NCBI GenBank assembly: GCA_045643185.1
Contig: JAZUKH010000031.1
Location: forward strand, 1 to 16,436
DNA: 16,436 bases
Reading direction: 5' to 3'
Origin: RGIG464 sp045643185
GTDB lineage: Bacteria; Myxococcota_A; Bradymonadia; UBA4248
In this document: one piece after another, positions 14,619-16,436 of the stretch
Position numbering within the stretch: position 1 is the stretch's first letter
How the letters are laid out: the number at the start of each line of letters is the position of its first letter
Notes under the pieces: model-generated
The model's database searches: none
Told to the model about the DNA's origin: nothing
The model's input: only the letters and a program-made list of their open reading frames with translations
Program-made: the position numbers and the translations under genes

Positions 14619-14873
14619 ATGGCAAACCATCGTTCTGCAATTAAAAGAACTCGCCAGATAGAGAAGCGTAGACTGCACAATAGGTATTATGCTAAGACTG
14701 CGCGTAATGCCGTTAAGGCGCTCCGTCAAACTACTGACAAAGCAGCAGCTATTGCGCTTTTGCCACAGGTTACTTCAATGTTGGATAAATTGGCAAAACG
14801 TCACATTATTCACAAGAATAAAGCGAGCAATCTTAAATCAAAATTGTGCAAATATATCAATAAACTTGCATAA
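14619..14873 (+). CDS. rpsT: 30S ribosomal protein S20
   Basis: 84 residues, the normal S20 length. It starts MANHRSAIKRTRQIEKRR, has the basic helical composition and ends with the NKASNLKSKLCKYINKL segment, all typical of S20, which binds 16S rRNA early in small-subunit assembly. The start at 14619 follows an A-rich leader without a Shine-Dalgarno, as usual in Bacteroidota. It lies between two identical tRNA-Glu genes, 43 bp after the first and 16 bp before the second, with one promoter and one terminator for all three, so RNA processing at the tRNAs should release the rpsT mRNA. Confidence 0.97.
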   Translation: MANHRSAIKRTRQIEKRRLHNRYYAKTARNAVKALRQTTDKAAAIALLPQVTSMLDKLAKRHIIHKNKASNLKSKLCKYINKLA

Positions 14874-14889
14874 TTAAATAGGGCATAAT

Positions 14890-14961
14890 GGTCCCTTCGT
14901 CTATCGGTTAGGACGAGAGATTTTCATTCTCTAAAGAGCGGTTCGATTCCGCTAGGGACTA
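14890..14961 (+). tRNA. tRNA-Glu (TTC), copy 2
   Basis: Identical to the copy at 14504 over all 72 bases plus the following C. It starts 16 bases after the rpsT stop and is followed at once by a strong terminator. A recent duplication or gene conversion is likely. Confidence 0.97.
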
Positions 14962-14965
14962 CCTG

Positions 14966-14995
14966 AGCCATTCTCGAAAAGAGAATGGCTTTTTT
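14966..14995 (+). terminator. Intrinsic terminator of the tRNA-Glu/rpsT unit
   Basis: AGCCATTCTC (14966-14975) pairs perfectly with GAGAATGGCT (14981-14990) around GAAAA, then a T-run. It ends 17 bases before the chosen MFS start. Confidence 0.95.
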
Positions 14996-15011
14996 ATTAC
15001 TCTTTCTTTAT

Positions 15012-16196
15012 ATGGATACACTATCGAAGAACGATAAATTATTTACGCATAGCTATCTGCTTATTCTATGCGCTAATTTTTTGCTCTATTTTGGCTTTTA
15101 TCTCATAATGCCTGTCTTGCCGTTCTATTTGGAAGAAATTTATATGGCCGACAAATCGACCATTGGTGAGGTCTTGTCGTGTTATATCGTCGCAGCTTTG
15201 TGCATCCGACCATTCTCGGGTTATCTCTTGGATACTTTTCAGCGAAAGCCACTTTATCTTTTGGCTTATTTGATATTCTCCTTAGTTTTCATTGGTTATA
15301 TTTTCGCAGGATTCTTATGGCTTTTTGTCTCTTTGCGTATTGTCCAAGGACTCGCGTTTGGTATGGTGACTGTCGGTGGTAATACTATTGTTATTGATAT
15401 TATGCCTTCGTCTCGAAGAGGCGAAGGCATTGGCTATTATGGCATCGCCAATAATATGGCCATGTCTATCGGACCAATGATTGGACTGTTTATGCATTCG
15501 ATTTATTCGTTTAATACTATTTTCGTCGTATCACTTTTGTCGTGTTTATTTGGGTTGGCTGCAGCAAATGCTATAAAGACTAAACCAAAAGAACATATTG
15601 GTCGTCAGCCTTTGTCGCTCGACAGATTTATTTTGTTGAAAGGCATTTCGGGTGGCATCGCTTTGCTGTTGTTGTCTATTCCTTACGGAATGACAACAAC
15701 ATATATCGCTATGTATGCCGAAGAACTTGGTATCGAACAATCAGGAACATTTTTTACTCTTTTGGCCGTCGGTATTGCTACTTCGCGCATCTTCGCAGGC
15801 AAATTGGTCGATCGTGGTTATAAAAATCAAGTAATAACGATTAGTACTTTTTTCGCAATTTTGGTTATTGCGGCGATAGGATTGTGCAAGCCAATCGCCG
15901 ATAGTGGTTACAATGTTACGATATTGTTCCACGTATGTGCTTTATTTATGGGTTGGACGTATGGAACATTGTTCCCAGCATATAATACTTTTTTTGTCGA
16001 TTTAGCGCCTCACAATCAACGAGGAACCGCCATATCTACATATCTAACATCGTGGGATGTCGGTGTGAGTATTGGACTTTTGTTGGGCGGATATTTAGCA
16101 CATTATATCGGATTCCATGTGGCGTATTATGTTGGTGCATTGTTGATTGTCATTTCGTGGCTCTGGTTCAAATTTCATGTTACTAAACGTAATTAA
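15012..16196 (+). CDS. MFS transporter, probable drug/metabolite exporter
   Basis: 394 residues, with about 12 hydrophobic helices. Seen: the first cytoplasmic-loop motif A, GYLLDTFQRKP (70-80, with Asp74 and the Arg-Lys pair); RIVQGLAFG (109-117) of motif B; SRRGEGIGYYGIANNMAMSIGPMIG-type motif C in helix 5 (from residue 134), which is typical of exporters; and a second motif A-like GKLVDRGYKNQ in the second half. Substrate is not readable. An upstream Met at 14985 would put the first nine codons inside the preceding terminator hairpin and T-run, so Met at 15012 is preferred. No separate promoter is visible in the 17-base gap; the gene may depend on readthrough or on a site inside the tRNA unit. 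Codon use is AT-rich. Confidence 0.88.
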   Translation: MDTLSKNDKLFTHSYLLILCANFLLYFGFYLIMPVLPFYLEEIYMADKSTIGEVLSCYIVAALCIRPFSGYLLDTFQRKPLYLLAYLIFSLVFIGYIFAGFLWLFVSLRIVQGLAFGMVTVGGNTIVIDIMPSSRRGEGIGYYGIANNMAMSIGPMIGLFMHSIYSFNTIFVVSLLSCLFGLAAANAIKTKPKEHIGRQPLSLDRFILLKGISGGIALLLLSIPYGMTTTYIAMYAEELGIEQSGTFFTLLAVGIATSRIFAGKLVDRGYKNQVITISTFFAILVIAAIGLCKPIADSGYNVTILFHVCALFMGWTYGTLFPAYNTFFVDLAPHNQRGTAISTYLTSWDVGVSIGLLLGGYLAHYIGFHVAYYVGALLIVISWLWFKFHVTKRN

Positions 16197-16281
16197 TTGA
16201 TAATATTCTTCAATCAGTTTTCTAAACAGAGTTATATTTTTTTATGAGGTAAATGTGGTTTTGTAATCAATGAGAACTAAC

Positions 16282-16319
16282 AAAAAAATTGGGGTAGCGC
16301 TACGCGCTGCCCCAATTTT
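16282..16319. terminator. Bidirectional terminator near the right edge
   Basis: AAAATTGGGG (16285-16294) pairs with CCCCAATTTT (16310-16319), then one T-G wobble and AGCGC/GCGCT, with a TAC loop. Seven A on the left make it strongest for leftward transcripts coming from beyond the window; for the MFS gene, ending 85 bases earlier, only four T follow. Confidence 0.75.
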
Positions 16320-16324
16320 CCAAA

Positions 16325-16337
16325 TGGAAACGTTTCA
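16325..16337. promoter_or_regulatory. Palindrome resembling a LacI-family operator
   Basis: TGGAAACGTTTCA contains the perfect 10-bp palindrome GAAACGTTTC, reminiscent of LacI/CcpA-type sites with a central CG. The gene it would serve is outside the window. Bases 16338-16436 are AT-rich and show no gene that I can support. Confidence 0.2.
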
Positions 16338-16436
16338 CAACGTCCCTGAATTTTCAATCGACTTCTATTATATTATCAAAACAATTTCAATTATAATCTA
16401 GGACTCTCGTCGCCAAAAAGAAACGAGTTTTCATAT

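Overview
The window looks like two unrelated bacterial chromosome pieces joined at about 12.76-12.84 kb. The left 12.7 kb is clearly GC-rich (mid-50s percent by eye). All eight of its genes lie on the minus strand, and its two best promoter candidates resemble sigma-70 sites (an exact TATAAT upstream of ade, TAAAAT upstream of yitT). The gene set is that of a Gram-negative-type bacterium (outer-membrane-style lipoprotein foldase, GreB, MurD, large periplasmic TPR protein). I cannot name the phylum. The right 3.6 kb is AT-rich and carries the Bacteroidota promoter signature TAnnTTTG three times, A-rich gene leaders, and a REP-like repeat of a kind I associate with Bacteroidales.

Left part, in transcription order from 12.5 kb down to 0.2 kb: a YitT-type membrane protein with a long odd C-terminal tail; adenine deaminase (ade) with its own promoter and a foldable leader; greB; a 146-bp compound palindrome; murD; a small two-helix membrane protein of unknown role; a 129-bp intergenic region with several inverted repeats; then a tight probable operon of a 1308-residue exported TPR/HEAT protein, a phosphomannomutase/phosphoglucomutase and a SurA/PpiC-like lipoprotein. 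A second copy of the compound palindrome lies beyond the end of that operon. The last three genes overlap or are separated by 4 bp. They plausibly serve the cell envelope (sugar-phosphate supply, periplasmic scaffold, folding of exported proteins), but that is inference.

Junction: a tRNA-Leu(GAG) gene on the minus strand has good D, anticodon, variable and T arms, but its two acceptor strands do not pair (4 of 7 mismatches). Its 5' side sits behind a Bacteroidota promoter, and its 3' side runs into a terminator next to the GC-rich part. The simplest reading is an assembly join (or, less likely, a real recombination) between two tRNA-Leu genes.

Right part: a RidA/chorismatase-like protein (minus strand); a repeat-rich intergenic region; a single transcription unit tRNA-Glu, rpsT, tRNA-Glu (two identical tRNAs) with a clear promoter and a strong intrinsic terminator; then an MFS transporter whose start is best placed just after that terminator; then a bidirectional terminator near the right edge.

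I see no defence system, CRISPR array, prophage or transposase. The least explained structures are the two compound palindromes, which share their outer arms (36/36 and 21/21 identical) around different inner hairpins.
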